Assembly: GCA_963794415.1 (NCBI GenBank)
Contig: CAWCDI010000001.1
Span: forward strand, 1,674,001-1,738,000
Reading direction: 5' to 3'
DNA length: 64,000 nt
Source of the DNA: CAVPTL01 sp963794415
GTDB lineage: Bacteria; Actinomycetota; Thermoleophilia; Gaiellales; JAICJC01
Both the position numbers and the translations under genes were made by a program. The notes under the pieces were generated by a model that was given only the letters and a program-made list of their open reading frames with translations, had not been told where the DNA came from and did not search any database. Shown piece by piece: positions 16,735-24,810 of the stretch. Within the stretch, counting starts at the first letter, position 1, and every line of letters begins with the position of its first letter.

Positions 16735-18309
16735 CTACGGGCTGGCGTGGCCGATCGCGATGAGCCCGTGCTTGGCGGCAAAGAGGCTCGCCAGCGCCCG
16801 GTTGCTCACGCCCAGCTTGTCGTAGATGTGCTCCACGTGCGTGCCGGCCGTCTTCGGCGAGATCACGAGCGCCCCGGCAATCTGCTTGTTCGACATGCCG
16901 CGGGCCAGCAGCTGCAGCACATCGACCTCACGGGCGGTGAGCCCGGCCGGCCACTCGCGGCGCTTGACGGCGCGGTGCCCCGCTGCCTGCAGCACGGCCT
17001 CCGCGGCGTCGCCGTCGATGAGGCCGGCGCGCACGTCGGCCCTGACCTCGGCGGCGGCCTGATCGGCCGGCATGGCGGGTCGGTGCGGGCGCGGCTCGCG
17101 CCGCGCGTGGTAGCTGTCGGCGGCCGCGAGGATCCGCCCCGGCGGCGAGATGTCTGCGCCCGCGAGCCCGCGCGGGTAGCCCGATCCGTCGAGCCGCTCG
17201 TGGTGCTCCACCGCGACCGCCGCGAGCGGCGCGAGCGGCTCGCAGGACGCCAGCATGCGCTCGGTGAGGTAGGCGTGCATCCGCACGCGCTCGCGCTCGG
17301 CGGGAGTGAGCGGGCCGGGCTTGTCCCAGATGGTGTTGGGGATGCCGAGCTTGCCGAGGTCGTGCACCAGCGCCGCGCGCCGAAGGACATCCACCTGCGC
17401 CGCGTCCAGCCCGTAGCTGCGGCCCGCGGCATCGGCAAGGGCCGCCACTCCGCGCGAGTGGCCGATGGCGTACGGCGACTTCACGTCCACGAAGTCGGCC
17501 ACGGCCTCCAGGGCGCGGTCGAGGCTCTCGCCCTCCACCCAGTGCTGGGATGCATACGGGGTGGAGAGCATCGCCGGCCAGGCATCGGTGCCGCTCAGCT
17601 CCGAGAAGATCTGCGGCGCCTCGGCTGCGAAGAGGCTGACGAGCGCGGGATCGAACTGGGTGCCCGCGCGGTCGCGCGCCACGCCCACGGCGGCGTCCAC
17701 CCCGCCCCCGCGCTCGTACACCTCCACCACGTCGGCGAAGTTCACCAGCCGCGCCGTCATCAGGATCCGCTCCCCGGCGATCCCCCGCGGCGCGCCCCGG
17801 CCGTCCCAGCGCTCGAAGCTCTGCTCGACGGTGTCGCGCACCAGCTGCTCGAAGCCGAACCGCACCATGAGGTCGTCTGCGGCCAGCCAGTGGTTCTCGA
17901 GCAGCGCCTCGGCGTCGTGGCGGCCCTCGGCCATGAACCCGGGCATCAGCCCCACGCGGTGCCGCACCGAGCCGCCGTTGCCCAGGTGCCGGGCCATGAA
18001 GAGCGGCGCGGACATGGCGCTCGCGAAGTCCGTGCGGCGAAAATCGCCCTTCAGCACCGTCTCGTCGCCGAACCATTTGGCCTGCTCGTAGGCGTCCACG
18101 TGGCACCCCACCCACGCCACCAGCGAGGCGTAGAACACTGCCCCGCACTCCCGATCGTCCAGCTCGAGGCGGCGCGCCAGCGCGAGCGCGATGAGGGACT
18201 GGCGCAGGACGTGCTCCATCGGCTGCCCCATTCCCAGATCGGTGCCGAACGAGAGCACCCCGAGGATCTCCGAGAGAGTGACCCGCGCCTGAGGAGCGGC
18301 GCTGGACAT
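16735..18309 (-). CDS. HD-GYP domain protein with C-terminal LuxR DNA-binding domain
   Basis: A 524-residue protein joining a predicted cyclic-di-GMP phosphodiesterase domain to a LuxR-type helix-turn-helix. The catalytic half has ALVHDLGKLGIPNTIWDKPG and HHERLDGSGYPRGLAG, which contain the HD and GYP signatures. An earlier half (FERWDGRGAPRGIAGERI, about residues 165-185) looks like a degenerate copy lacking the HD pair. The C-terminus (about 455-515) is LTAREVDVLQLLARGMSNKQ plus an SPKTAGTHVEHIY recognition helix. There is no receiver or membrane segment. It could couple c-di-GMP turnover to transcription. ATG 18309 is chosen because the divergent methyltransferase leader lies beyond it. 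Confidence 0.88.
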   Translation of the reverse strand: MSSAAPQARVTLSEILGVLSFGTDLGMGQPMEHVLRQSLIALALARRLELDDRECGAVFYASLVAWVGCHVDAYEQAKWFGDETVLKGDFRRTDFASAMSAPLFMARHLGNGGSVRHRVGLMPGFMAEGRHDAEALLENHWLAADDLMVRFGFEQLVRDTVEQSFERWDGRGAPRGIAGERILMTARLVNFADVVEVYERGGGVDAAVGVARDRAGTQFDPALVSLFAAEAPQIFSELSGTDAWPAMLSTPYASQHWVEGESLDRALEAVADFVDVKSPYAIGHSRGVAALADAAGRSYGLDAAQVDVLRRAALVHDLGKLGIPNTIWDKPGPLTPAERERVRMHAYLTERMLASCEPLAPLAAVAVEHHERLDGSGYPRGLAGADISPPGRILAAADSYHARREPRPHRPAMPADQAAAEVRADVRAGLIDGDAAEAVLQAAGHRAVKRREWPAGLTAREVDVLQLLARGMSNKQIAGALVISPKTAGTHVEHIYDKLGVSNRALASLFAAKHGLIAIGHASP

Positions 18310-18415
18310 CCGGCCACTGTACAAGAAGATCGGGCGAATGCCCGATGCCGTGCGGCGGGCCGGCCCATACCGTTGGTGGAGAAGCTCACACTCCAGAAAC
18401 GAAGGACGGCCAACG

Positions 18416-19240
18416 ATGTCTGCAACCTCTGTCAATCCAAACAAAGAGCTCTGGGAGAAGGGCGATTTCACGCGGATCGCCGCCGGCATGCGCGAGAGCG
18501 GCGAGGCGCTGGTCGCCTCGCTGGGTATCACGCCCGGCCTCGAGGTGCTCGACCTCGGCTGCGGGGACGGCACCACGGCGATTCCCGCCGCCCGCCTGGG
18601 CGCGCGGGTGCTCGGCGTGGATATCGCCCAGAACCTGGTGGCCGCCGGCAACGCCCGGGCCCAGAGCCTGGGCCTCACCGGCTGCCGGTTCGAGGAGGGC
18701 GACGCGTCGCACCTCGACGACATCGCGGACGCAAGCTTCGACCTGGTGGTGAGCATCTTCGGTGCGATGTTCGCCCCGCGGCCCGACGACGTGGCGCGCG
18801 AGATGGTGCGCGTGACGCGGCCCGGCGGCCGCATCGTGATGGGAAACTGGATCCCCGGCGATCCCACGCTGGTGGCCCAGATCCTGCGGATCAGCGGCGC
18901 GTACGCGCCTGCGCCCCCGGCCGGGTTCGTGAGCCCGATGACGTGGGGCGTCGAGCAGACGGTGGCCGAGCGGTTCGCCGGCGCGGGGATCCCGGCCGCC
19001 CAGGTCACCTGCGAGCGCGACACCTACACGTTTGCCTACCCCGGCACGCCGTCACAGCTGCTCGCGGCGTTCAGGGAGTACTACGGGCCCACCATGAATG
19101 CCTATGCCGCTGCGGCCGCGGCCGGCAAGGAGGACGAGCTCCACGCCGAGCTGGAGGCGCTCTTCACCGCGCAGAACACCGGCGGGCCGGACTCGACGTC
19201 GATCCCCGCGACGTTCCTGCGGGTGACGGTCGCGGTCTGA
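18416..19240 (+). CDS. Class I SAM-dependent methyltransferase
   Basis: A 274-residue methyltransferase of the UbiE/Methyltransf_11 kind. SAM-binding motif I is VLDLGCGDGTTAIPAA at about 45-60, the acidic end of strand 2 is VLGVDIA, and post-motif EMVRVTRPGGRIVMGNW is the usual strand 5 segment. The substrate is unknown. ATG 18416 follows a GAAGGACGG ribosome site at a suitable distance. It is divergent from the HD-GYP gene. Its 3' end faces the MFS gene at 19245, with a strong hairpin immediately downstream. Confidence 0.9.
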   Translation: MSATSVNPNKELWEKGDFTRIAAGMRESGEALVASLGITPGLEVLDLGCGDGTTAIPAARLGARVLGVDIAQNLVAAGNARAQSLGLTGCRFEEGDASHLDDIADASFDLVVSIFGAMFAPRPDDVAREMVRVTRPGGRIVMGNWIPGDPTLVAQILRISGAYAPAPPAGFVSPMTWGVEQTVAERFAGAGIPAAQVTCERDTYTFAYPGTPSQLLAAFREYYGPTMNAYAAAAAAGKEDELHAELEALFTAQNTGGPDSTSIPATFLRVTVAV

Positions 19241-19244
19241 CGAA

Positions 19245-20693
19245 TCAGCCGAGCTCCTCCTTCCGCGGCATCCGCGGAAGGAGGAGCGCCAGCAGGATCG
19301 CGGCGATCGTCAGGCCCACGACCAGGAGCAGCACGTGCTCGAGCCCGGACACGAAGCCGGGTGAAGGGAGCGCCGCGAAGAAGACGGTGCCGGCCAGCGC
19401 GACGCCAATTGCCGAGGCCAGCTGCTGCAGCGCGTTGAGGACGCCCGACGCGGAGCCGACCTCCGCGTCCTCGACGGCCGCGAGGATGAACCCGAAGAGC
19501 GGGGCGACGACGAGGCCGACGCCGACGCCCGCCACGAGGAACGGCCCGGCGAGCTGCCAGCTCGTCACGGCCATCTCGTGCGCGTCGATCATCGCGTACG
19601 TCCAGGCGACGCCGGCCAGCAGGACCGCGAACCCCGAGTGGAGCACCCGCCGGCCGAACCGCTCGGTGAGGAAGCCGCCGCTGAGCGTCGCGCCGACGGC
19701 GAGGCCCAGGCAGATCGGGCCGAGGCTCAGACCTGCGTGGATCGCGCTATAGCCCATGCCGAGCTGCATGTAGAGCGTGAGCGTGAGCATCAGCCCGGTG
19801 AAGCCGCCGAAGAAGAGGACGATCACGCCGAGACCGCTGGTGTAGGCGCGCTTGGTGAAGAGGCTCATGGTGATGAGCGGGTCGCGGCCCGTCTGCTCGC
19901 GGCGTCGCTGGTACCAGGCGAAGACGCCCGCCACCACGAAGCTCGACGCCATCATCGCAAACGTCCAGAGCGGCCAGCCGGCCTCGCGGCCCTGGATCAT
20001 CGGGTAGACGAGGAGTCCCGCTGCCGCGGCGACCAGCAACGCCCCGCGCCAGTCGAGCTGGGTCGCGCCGCTCGTCTTCGACTCCGGCATGATGCGAAGC
20101 GCGCCGACGAACGCGAGGATCCCCAGCGGCAGGTTGATGAGAAAGACCAGGCGCCAGCCGGTGCCGAAGAGGTCTGCGCCCACCAGCGCGCCGCCGATGA
20201 TCGGGCCGAACACGGCGCTCAGCCCGATCACGGGGCCGAAGACGCCGAACGCCTTGGGCAGGTCCTCGGTCGAGAAGGCGGAGTAGATGATGCCGAAGCC
20301 CTGCGGGATCATGAGCGCCGCTGCCAGACCCTGGGTCAGCCGAAACACGATCAGCAGGTCGGTGTTGGGCGCGATGCCGCTGAGCAGCGAGCTCACCGTG
20401 AAGAGGACGATGCCGATCATGAAGAGGCGGCGGCGCCCGTAGAGGTCGCCGAGGCGCCCGCCGACGACGAGGCCGACGGCCAGCGCGAGGGCGTAGCCGC
20501 CGACGATCCACTCAAGCGCGGTGGTGCTCGCTCCGAGATCGGTGCGGATGGTCGGCGCGGCGACGTTCACGACGGTGCCGTCGAGCAGGTCCATGCACTC
20601 GACGATCAGGACGATCGCGAGGATCAGCCAGCGGCGCGGATGACCGTGGCTCGCGGCTTCGTCAGCCGCGGGTGCGACGGCGAGATCGGTCAC
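19245..20693 (-). CDS. DHA2-family MFS drug exporter (14 TM)
   Basis: A 482-residue EmrB/QacA-type proton-driven exporter. Motif D1 is LDGTVVNVAAPTIRTDLGAS, motif A is GGRLGDLYGRRRLFMIGIVL, and motif C is GPVIGLSAVFGPIIGGALVG. The many hydrophobic segments fit 14 helices. The start is GTG 20693. It is divergent from a TetR regulator across a 68-base gap with nested operators, so drug-induced derepression is the likely control. Its final codons (LLLPRMPRKEELG) encode the hairpin at 19253-19287. Confidence 0.94.
   Translation of the reverse strand: MTDLAVAPAADEAASHGHPRRWLILAIVLIVECMDLLDGTVVNVAAPTIRTDLGASTTALEWIVGGYALALAVGLVVGGRLGDLYGRRRLFMIGIVLFTVSSLLSGIAPNTDLLIVFRLTQGLAAALMIPQGFGIIYSAFSTEDLPKAFGVFGPVIGLSAVFGPIIGGALVGADLFGTGWRLVFLINLPLGILAFVGALRIMPESKTSGATQLDWRGALLVAAAAGLLVYPMIQGREAGWPLWTFAMMASSFVVAGVFAWYQRRREQTGRDPLITMSLFTKRAYTSGLGVIVLFFGGFTGLMLTLTLYMQLGMGYSAIHAGLSLGPICLGLAVGATLSGGFLTERFGRRVLHSGFAVLLAGVAWTYAMIDAHEMAVTSWQLAGPFLVAGVGVGLVVAPLFGFILAAVEDAEVGSASGVLNALQQLASAIGVALAGTVFFAALPSPGFVSGLEHVLLLVVGLTIAAILLALLLPRMPRKEELG
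19253..19287. terminator. Perfect 16-bp hairpin, candidate bidirectional terminator
   Basis: Arms GCTCCTCCTTCCGCGG (19253-19268) and CCGCGGAAGGAGGAGC (19272-19287) are perfectly complementary around a three-base loop. The hairpin begins 13 bases after the methyltransferase stop on the plus strand. On the minus strand it lies within the last codons of the MFS gene. There is no U-tract on either side. Position between convergent genes supports a termination or mRNA-end role. Confidence 0.65.
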
Positions 20694-20707
20694 TGCGCGC
20701 GCTCATC

Positions 20708-20766
20708 TGTTCGAACACTGTTTTTGGACACGAACAGTGTTCTAGCGTACAATCACTGTTCGTGTC
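20708..20766. promoter_or_regulatory. Nested inverted repeats: TetR operator between tetR and the MFS exporter
   Basis: Three half-sites of one motif fill the divergent spacer: GAACACTGTT (20713-20722), its inverted copy AACAGTGTTC (20733-20742), and CACTGTTCGTGTC (20754-20766). The last is the exact complement of GACACGAACAGTG at 20727-20739. TGTTCGAACA (20708-20717) is a further perfect palindrome. The repeats cover the tetR promoter and its GTG start, as expected for an autorepressor that also controls the pump. Confidence 0.85.
20724..20753 (+). promoter_or_regulatory. Sigma70-type promoter of the TetR gene, leaderless
   Basis: The -35 box TTGGAC (20724-20729), an 18-base spacer and the -10 box TACAAT (20748-20753) predict transcription starting about 20760-20762. 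The GTG start codon is at 20762, so the mRNA would be leaderless, which is common in actinomycetes. The core elements lie inside the operator repeats. Confidence 0.7.
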
Positions 20767-21502
20767 AAGTCGTGACCCACTTCCGATCCCGCCGTGGTCT
20801 GCCGCTCGCGAGCGGACGGTCAGCACGCCGGCGAAGGCGCCGCTCACGCGCGAGGCGATCGTCGAGACCGCACTGGCAGTGCTCGACGCCGACGGCCTCG
20901 AGGGCGTGTCGATGCGCCGAGTCGCCCAGCGCCTGGACACCGGCCCGGCGTCGTTGTACCAGCACGTCGGCGGCAAGGAGGAGCTGCTCGAGCTGCTGCT
21001 CGACCGCGTGTGCGCCGACGTTGAGATCCCCGCGCCCGGCGAGGGCCCCGACGGCTGGCAGGAGCCGCTGAAGGAGCTGCTTCGCTCCGTGCGAAGCGTG
21101 CTGGGCGCCCACCAGGACATCGCCTACGTGATGCTCGGGCGCGTCCCCACCGGGCCGAACCTCCTCACGGGCGCCGAGGGGATGCTGCGGATCATGCGGG
21201 CCAGCGACGTCCCTCCGCCGGTGGCGGCGTACGCGTGCGATTCGCTCGCGCTCTTCGTCGCCTCGGTGGCCTACGAGGACTCGATCCGGCGCCAGATCAT
21301 CGGGACGATGGAGAAGACCCGCGAGCACGTCGCGGGCGTGCGCGACTACTTCGCCTCGCTGCCGGTGGATCGCTTCCCGACGCTCGTTGAGATGGCCGAC
21401 CAGCTCACGGCGTTCAACGAGGACGAGGACGACCGCTTCGAGTTTGCCCTCGATGTGCAGATCCGCGGGATCGCCGCGCTGGCCGCCGAGCAACGGCCGT
21501 AG
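20762..21502 (+). CDS. TetR/AcrR-family transcriptional regulator
   Basis: A 246-residue repressor. The helix-turn-helix is at about 30-75 (AIVETALAVLDADGLEGVSM, then RRVAQRLDTGPASLYQHVGG), ending in the usual SLYxHV element. The remaining helices form a ligand-binding domain of the TetR type (GRVPTGPNLLTGAEGMLRIM and onward). I place the start at GTG 20762 because the predicted transcription start coincides with it; earlier codons lie upstream of the -10 box. It likely represses itself and the divergent DHA2 exporter. Confidence 0.93.
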   Translation: MSSRDPLPIPPWSAARERTVSTPAKAPLTREAIVETALAVLDADGLEGVSMRRVAQRLDTGPASLYQHVGGKEELLELLLDRVCADVEIPAPGEGPDGWQEPLKELLRSVRSVLGAHQDIAYVMLGRVPTGPNLLTGAEGMLRIMRASDVPPPVAAYACDSLALFVASVAYEDSIRRQIIGTMEKTREHVAGVRDYFASLPVDRFPTLVEMADQLTAFNEDEDDRFEFALDVQIRGIAALAAEQRP

Positions 21503-21528
21503 AAGCGCGTCCAGACCTGCTGGAGACG

Positions 21529-22098
21529 ATGACGACCTTCACCCCGATGCCGCGCGAGGTGTTCACCGATCGGCTCCGCCTACGGCCATGGCGCGCGTCC
21601 GACGCCGAGCCGCATCGCGGGCTGTGGAAAGAACGAGATCCCCGTGCGCGTCACCTGATCGTCGATGGGCGGCCGACGGTCGCCGACCTCCGCGAGCGTC
21701 TGGCCGAGTACTCCAGGAACGCCGACCCGAGCCTTCGCCTGTACGCCGTCGAACGGCTGGCACACGCGGACTTCATCGGCTACTGCGGACTCATCGTCGG
21801 CGAAGGCAGCGCGGAGGAGCCAGAGATCGCCTACGAGTTCGCGCGGCGAGTGCACGGCAACGGCTATGCAACCGAAGCCGCAACGGCCGTCGTCACGGAA
21901 GCTGCAGCGACCGGCCGCGGTCGGCTGTGGGCCACCGTGCGCGACTGGAATGCCCCGTCGTTTCGGGTGCTCGAGAAGGTGGGGTTCACCGACAGCGGTC
22001 GCGTCACCCCCGATCCAGCTCGCGGCAACTCCGTCTGGATGACCATCGATCTCACGACGATCGACACGAAGCGCTCCGAGCCTCCCCGGGCCCCGTAG
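21529..22098 (+). CDS. GNAT-family N-acetyltransferase (RimJ/RimL-like)
   Basis: A 189-residue protein of the Acetyltransf_3 group. TDRLRLRPWRASDAEPHRGL is the typical N-terminus, IAYEFARRVHGNGYATEAAT holds the acetyl-CoA pyrophosphate loop (R-x-x-G-x-G-x-A), and NAPSFRVLEKVGFTDSGRV is the motif B region. Relatives acetylate ribosomal protein N-termini, antibiotics or small metabolites; the substrate here is unknown. It starts 26 bases after the TetR gene and may be co-transcribed with it. Confidence 0.9.
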   Translation: MTTFTPMPREVFTDRLRLRPWRASDAEPHRGLWKERDPRARHLIVDGRPTVADLRERLAEYSRNADPSLRLYAVERLAHADFIGYCGLIVGEGSAEEPEIAYEFARRVHGNGYATEAATAVVTEAAATGRGRLWATVRDWNAPSFRVLEKVGFTDSGRVTPDPARGNSVWMTIDLTTIDTKRSEPPRAP

Positions 22099-22147
22099 CT
22101 GCCTTCGTGAGCTCGACCACTCACGATCGCGGGAGCCTTTAAACGCG

Positions 22148-22171
22148 GAAACCGCCTCGTTCGGCGGTTTC
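22148..22171 (-). terminator. Hairpin downstream of tRNA-fMet
   Basis: Nine-base arms GAAACCGCC (22148-22156) and GGCGGTTTC (22163-22171) enclose a six-base loop. On the minus strand the hairpin follows the tRNA 3' end by six bases and is followed by CGCGTTT, a weak U-run. It could also serve the plus-strand acetyltransferase gene. Confidence 0.65.
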
Positions 22172-22177
22172 TGCTGA

Positions 22178-22251
<74 letters not shown>

Positions 22252-22303
22252 CCGGAACACCGGATTCTACCACAGTGTTAGCCGGTTGATAGCATCCCCG
22301 GCT

Positions 22304-22618
22304 GTGATCTGGTGGCTGGTGGTGATATGGCTGGTGGTGGTCGGGGTGCCCACGGTGTACGTCGGCATCAAGGCCTTCGGCACCATGAAAAAAGCCAACG
22401 CGCTCCAGGGCCAGATCCAGTCGCACATGGGCAGCCTGCAGGTGGGCGGGCTCGCAACGCTGAGCGCCCGCCAGGTCGAGCTGCAGCAGAATCTGGAGCG
22501 GCTCACCGCGGCCATGGAGCGCCTGAACGTCTCGCTCACCAACCTCCGCATGCTGATCGATCGCTGGAAGACTGCCATCGCTCCGCTACGCCTCGCGCTT
22601 CGGCTGTTTCGCCGGTGA
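22304..22618 (+). CDS. Small membrane-anchored coiled-coil protein
   Basis: A 104-residue protein with one N-terminal membrane helix (WWLVVIWLVVVGVPTVYVGI) followed by a helical region with heptad-like spacing (LSARQVELQQNLERLTAAME, then RLNVSLTNLRMLIDRW). I recognise no named family. GTG 22304 is my start; a TTG at 22286 is also open. Its last bases overlap the GTG of the Ppx gene (GTGA), so the two are translationally coupled. Confidence 0.7.
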   Translation: MIWWLVVIWLVVVGVPTVYVGIKAFGTMKKANALQGQIQSHMGSLQVGGLATLSARQVELQQNLERLTAAMERLNVSLTNLRMLIDRWKTAIAPLRLALRLFRR

Positions 22619-23520
22619 CCCGCCGGGTCGGCGCGGTCGATATCGGCACCAACTCCATCCGGCTCCTGGTGGCCGACGTGGACGGCAATGAGATCGCCGA
22701 GGTCGAGCGGCTGCTGACCATCACCCGGCTCGGCGACGGCGTCGATGCGAGCGGCACCATCAACGACGCGGCGCTCGAGCGGGCACATGAGGCCCTGGCG
22801 CGGTACGCCGAGCGCGCGTCAGAGCTCGGCACCGAGCGGGTGCTCGCGGTCGCCACCAGCGCGGTGCGCGACGCATCCAACGGCAAGGAGCTGCTCGCCG
22901 AGATCGAGCGCCGGTACGGGTTCGAGGCGCGGCTCCTGAGCGGTGTCGAGGAGGCGCGCACGACGTTTCGCGGCGTCACCTCCCGCCGCCCCGCCGGCGA
23001 CGGCACCGTCATCTGCGACATCGGCGGCGGCTCCACCGAGTTCGTGCTGGGCTCGAGCGAGGGCGTCGTCGACCAGGTGAGCCTCGACATCGGCTGCGTC
23101 CGGCTCTCCGAGCGGTTCCTGCCCTCTGCCCCGCCCCCGGCCGAATCGGTCGCCGAGCTGCGCGCGGCCGTCGCGAAGGTCATCCCGCGTGACCTCACCG
23201 ACGCCGCTCACGAGCTGATCGGCGTGGCCGGCACGGTGACGACGCTCGCCACGATCGACCTCGGACTCACGTCGGAGGATCCATCCGTGATCGACGGCCA
23301 CACGCTCTCGGCCGAAACGGTCGAGCGCCTCCTGGCCTACCTCTCGGGCCTTCGACTCGAGGAGCTCCACCAGGTGCAGGGCCTCATGCCGGCGCGGGCG
23401 CCCACGATCGTGGCGGGAGCCGCGATCCTCGCCGAGGTCATTGCGGCATGCGGGACGGGCGAGGCGACGGTGTCGGAGCGCGACATCCTGCACGGAGCGG
23501 TGCTCGCCGCAGCCGGCTGA
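22615..23520 (+). CDS. Ppx/GppA-family phosphatase
   Basis: A 301-residue member of the exopolyphosphatase / pppGpp phosphatase family with an actin-like ATPase fold. Phosphate 1 motif VGAVDIGTNSIRLLVADV is at the start, phosphate 2 ICDIGGGSTEFVLG in the middle, and ELIGVAGTVTTLATIDL later. It has only the two-domain core, without the C-terminal HD region of E. coli Ppx, like the short actinobacterial Ppx proteins. In many actinomycetes ppx sits beside DUF501 and ftsB; here those genes are about 26 kb away. Confidence 0.93.
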   Translation: MTRRVGAVDIGTNSIRLLVADVDGNEIAEVERLLTITRLGDGVDASGTINDAALERAHEALARYAERASELGTERVLAVATSAVRDASNGKELLAEIERRYGFEARLLSGVEEARTTFRGVTSRRPAGDGTVICDIGGGSTEFVLGSSEGVVDQVSLDIGCVRLSERFLPSAPPPAESVAELRAAVAKVIPRDLTDAAHELIGVAGTVTTLATIDLGLTSEDPSVIDGHTLSAETVERLLAYLSGLRLEELHQVQGLMPARAPTIVAGAAILAEVIAACGTGEATVSERDILHGAVLAAAG

Positions 23521-23538
23521 CGTAGCCTACGAGCCGAC

Positions 23539-23624
23539 GCCCGGGTGGCGGAGTTGGTAGACGCGGTCGACTTAAAATCGACTTCCCCGCTTGGGGAGCG
23601 CGAGTTCGAGTCTCGCCCCGGGCA
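23539..23624 (+). tRNA. tRNA-Leu (UAA)
   Basis: Acceptor arms GCCCGGG (23539-23545) and CCCGGGC (23617-23623) pair perfectly, with discriminator A at 23624. The D arm GGCGGAGTTGGTAGACGC, the anticodon loop CTTAAAA in a GTCGA/TCGAC stem, a long variable arm (CTTCCCCGCTTGGGGAG) and the T arm GAGTTCGAGTCTC give a class II tRNA. Anticodon TAA and the long variable arm define leucine. CCA is not encoded. Confidence 0.96.
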
Positions 23625-23682
23625 CTCCACGAACACACGCTCGCGTCCGAGTCCCGTGCAGGAATGAACCTTCAGCCGATGC

Positions 23683-24180
23683 TCAACTCGCCTCGCGAAC
23701 CGTTGGGTCGAATCCGGCGTACAGGAGATCTGCGAACTCCTGCTCGAACTCCGCCAGCGCGACCTCGGGGGTTATCGGGGCAACAAACCGCGGTTGCGAC
23801 TCGCCACGCTCATGAACGTGGGATGGCATCTCAGGACGATGGCCGTGATAGTCGAACCGGGTTCGGTCGAGATCCCCGGCCCCGGCCTGGAAGTGATACG
23901 AGTAGGCACCCAGGGTGAACCCTCGCTCGTGGTACGGCCCGGGTGCGGTTCGGGGAATCCAGTACTCGGTAACCGCTGCGAAGACATTTTCCGCCAGGCG
24001 CCCTTCAGGGAGTCCGTGGCTCGCAGTGATGTGGATGTAGCCCGCGAGAGGTTCGATCGACGTGTCCCATCCGCTGATGTCGCGACCATTTCGAATCTGG
24101 TAGCCCCAAACCGTCAGATTGAGTTCGATGAACTGGTATCGCTCGTAGACGAACGCCTCGAACGTCGATGGAATGGTCAT
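23683..24180 (-). CDS. Uncharacterised protein with possible TumE/DUF6516-like toxin features
   Basis: A 165-residue cytosolic protein. The segment YSYHFQ...DRTRFDYHGHRPEMPSHVHE (about residues 93-125) resembles the conserved tail of TumE-type toxins, where an R-x-D-N/Y region is followed by a His-rich P-H-H-K-H-E element. That resemblance is from memory of the family and is weak. Length is above the usual 100-120 residues, with an extra acidic C-terminus. It is divergent from an HTH gene 161 bases away and next to tRNA-Leu. The intergenic DNA has lower GC than its surroundings. It could instead be an unrelated metal-binding protein. Confidence 0.5.
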   Translation of the reverse strand: MTIPSTFEAFVYERYQFIELNLTVWGYQIRNGRDISGWDTSIEPLAGYIHITASHGLPEGRLAENVFAAVTEYWIPRTAPGPYHERGFTLGAYSYHFQAGAGDLDRTRFDYHGHRPEMPSHVHERGESQPRFVAPITPEVALAEFEQEFADLLYAGFDPTVREAS

Positions 24181-24341
24181 CGGGTGAGTTTCGCCAGGTT
24201 GAACGCAGAATTAATCCAGTGTCCCAGAAATGCCGAAGACTGCATAGACTCCACTTGGTGGATTGTTCGGAATGAGTGGACTAGGGTGTACTCGCGCCGT
24301 AAGGTGGGAGCTGACACTGAGGCTGGAGGAGGCTCGGCACG

Positions 24342-24749
24342 ATGCTGGATCTGGAAAAGATGTACCTGCGACCCAAGGATGTGGCGGCGGAGCTGGGTAT
24401 CAGCGACTCAGCGGTCTACAAGATGCTTGATCGGGGAGTCCTCCCTAGCGTCCGGCTCGAGGGTAGCCGGCGGATCCCCTCTCCCGCGTTTCAAGCCTGG
24501 CTTCGCGCGAGGGACTCCGGCGTCTGGACGGTCGCATCGGAGCGTGACACTCCATCGGCTGCGACCCCGTTCGCAGAGCGGGTAGGCCGCACGCCGGAAG
24601 AGTTCATCGCTCGCTGGAAGTCCGGCGAGATCCCAGACACTGGGGAGACAACCGCGCTGCTCATCGAGGCGCTGTCGGAGCGCGATGTTGACTCCTCGCC
24701 GCAGGTCTACAAGTCAGCAAGCTCCGACAACCTGGCTTCGGCGCGCTAG
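24342..24749 (+). CDS. Excisionase/MerR-like HTH protein, possible antitoxin
   Basis: A 135-residue protein with an N-terminal HTH_17-type domain (YLRPKDVAAELGISDSAVYK followed by MLDRGVLPSVRLEGSRRIP and FQAWL). The C-terminal half is acidic (TPEEFIARWKSGEIPDTGE) and could bind a partner. The ribosome site GGAGGAGG lies nine bases before ATG 24342. Head-to-head arrangement with the gene at 24180 suggests it controls both. There is no integrase nearby, so an excisionase role is not supported. Confidence 0.75.
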   Translation: MLDLEKMYLRPKDVAAELGISDSAVYKMLDRGVLPSVRLEGSRRIPSPAFQAWLRARDSGVWTVASERDTPSAATPFAERVGRTPEEFIARWKSGEIPDTGETTALLIEALSERDVDSSPQVYKSASSDNLASAR

Positions 24750-24810
24750 CCACGAGATCAACGCGGACGATCCGCGTGCGGCAAGGGCGCCACGGTCGGA
24801 TGGCTAGAGG

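Noticed and set aside
22286..22303. TTG 22286 as the start of the small coiled-coil membrane protein.
   Set aside because: GTG 22304 places the hydrophobic helix directly after the start and the upstream residues add nothing recognisable; the choice is not certain.
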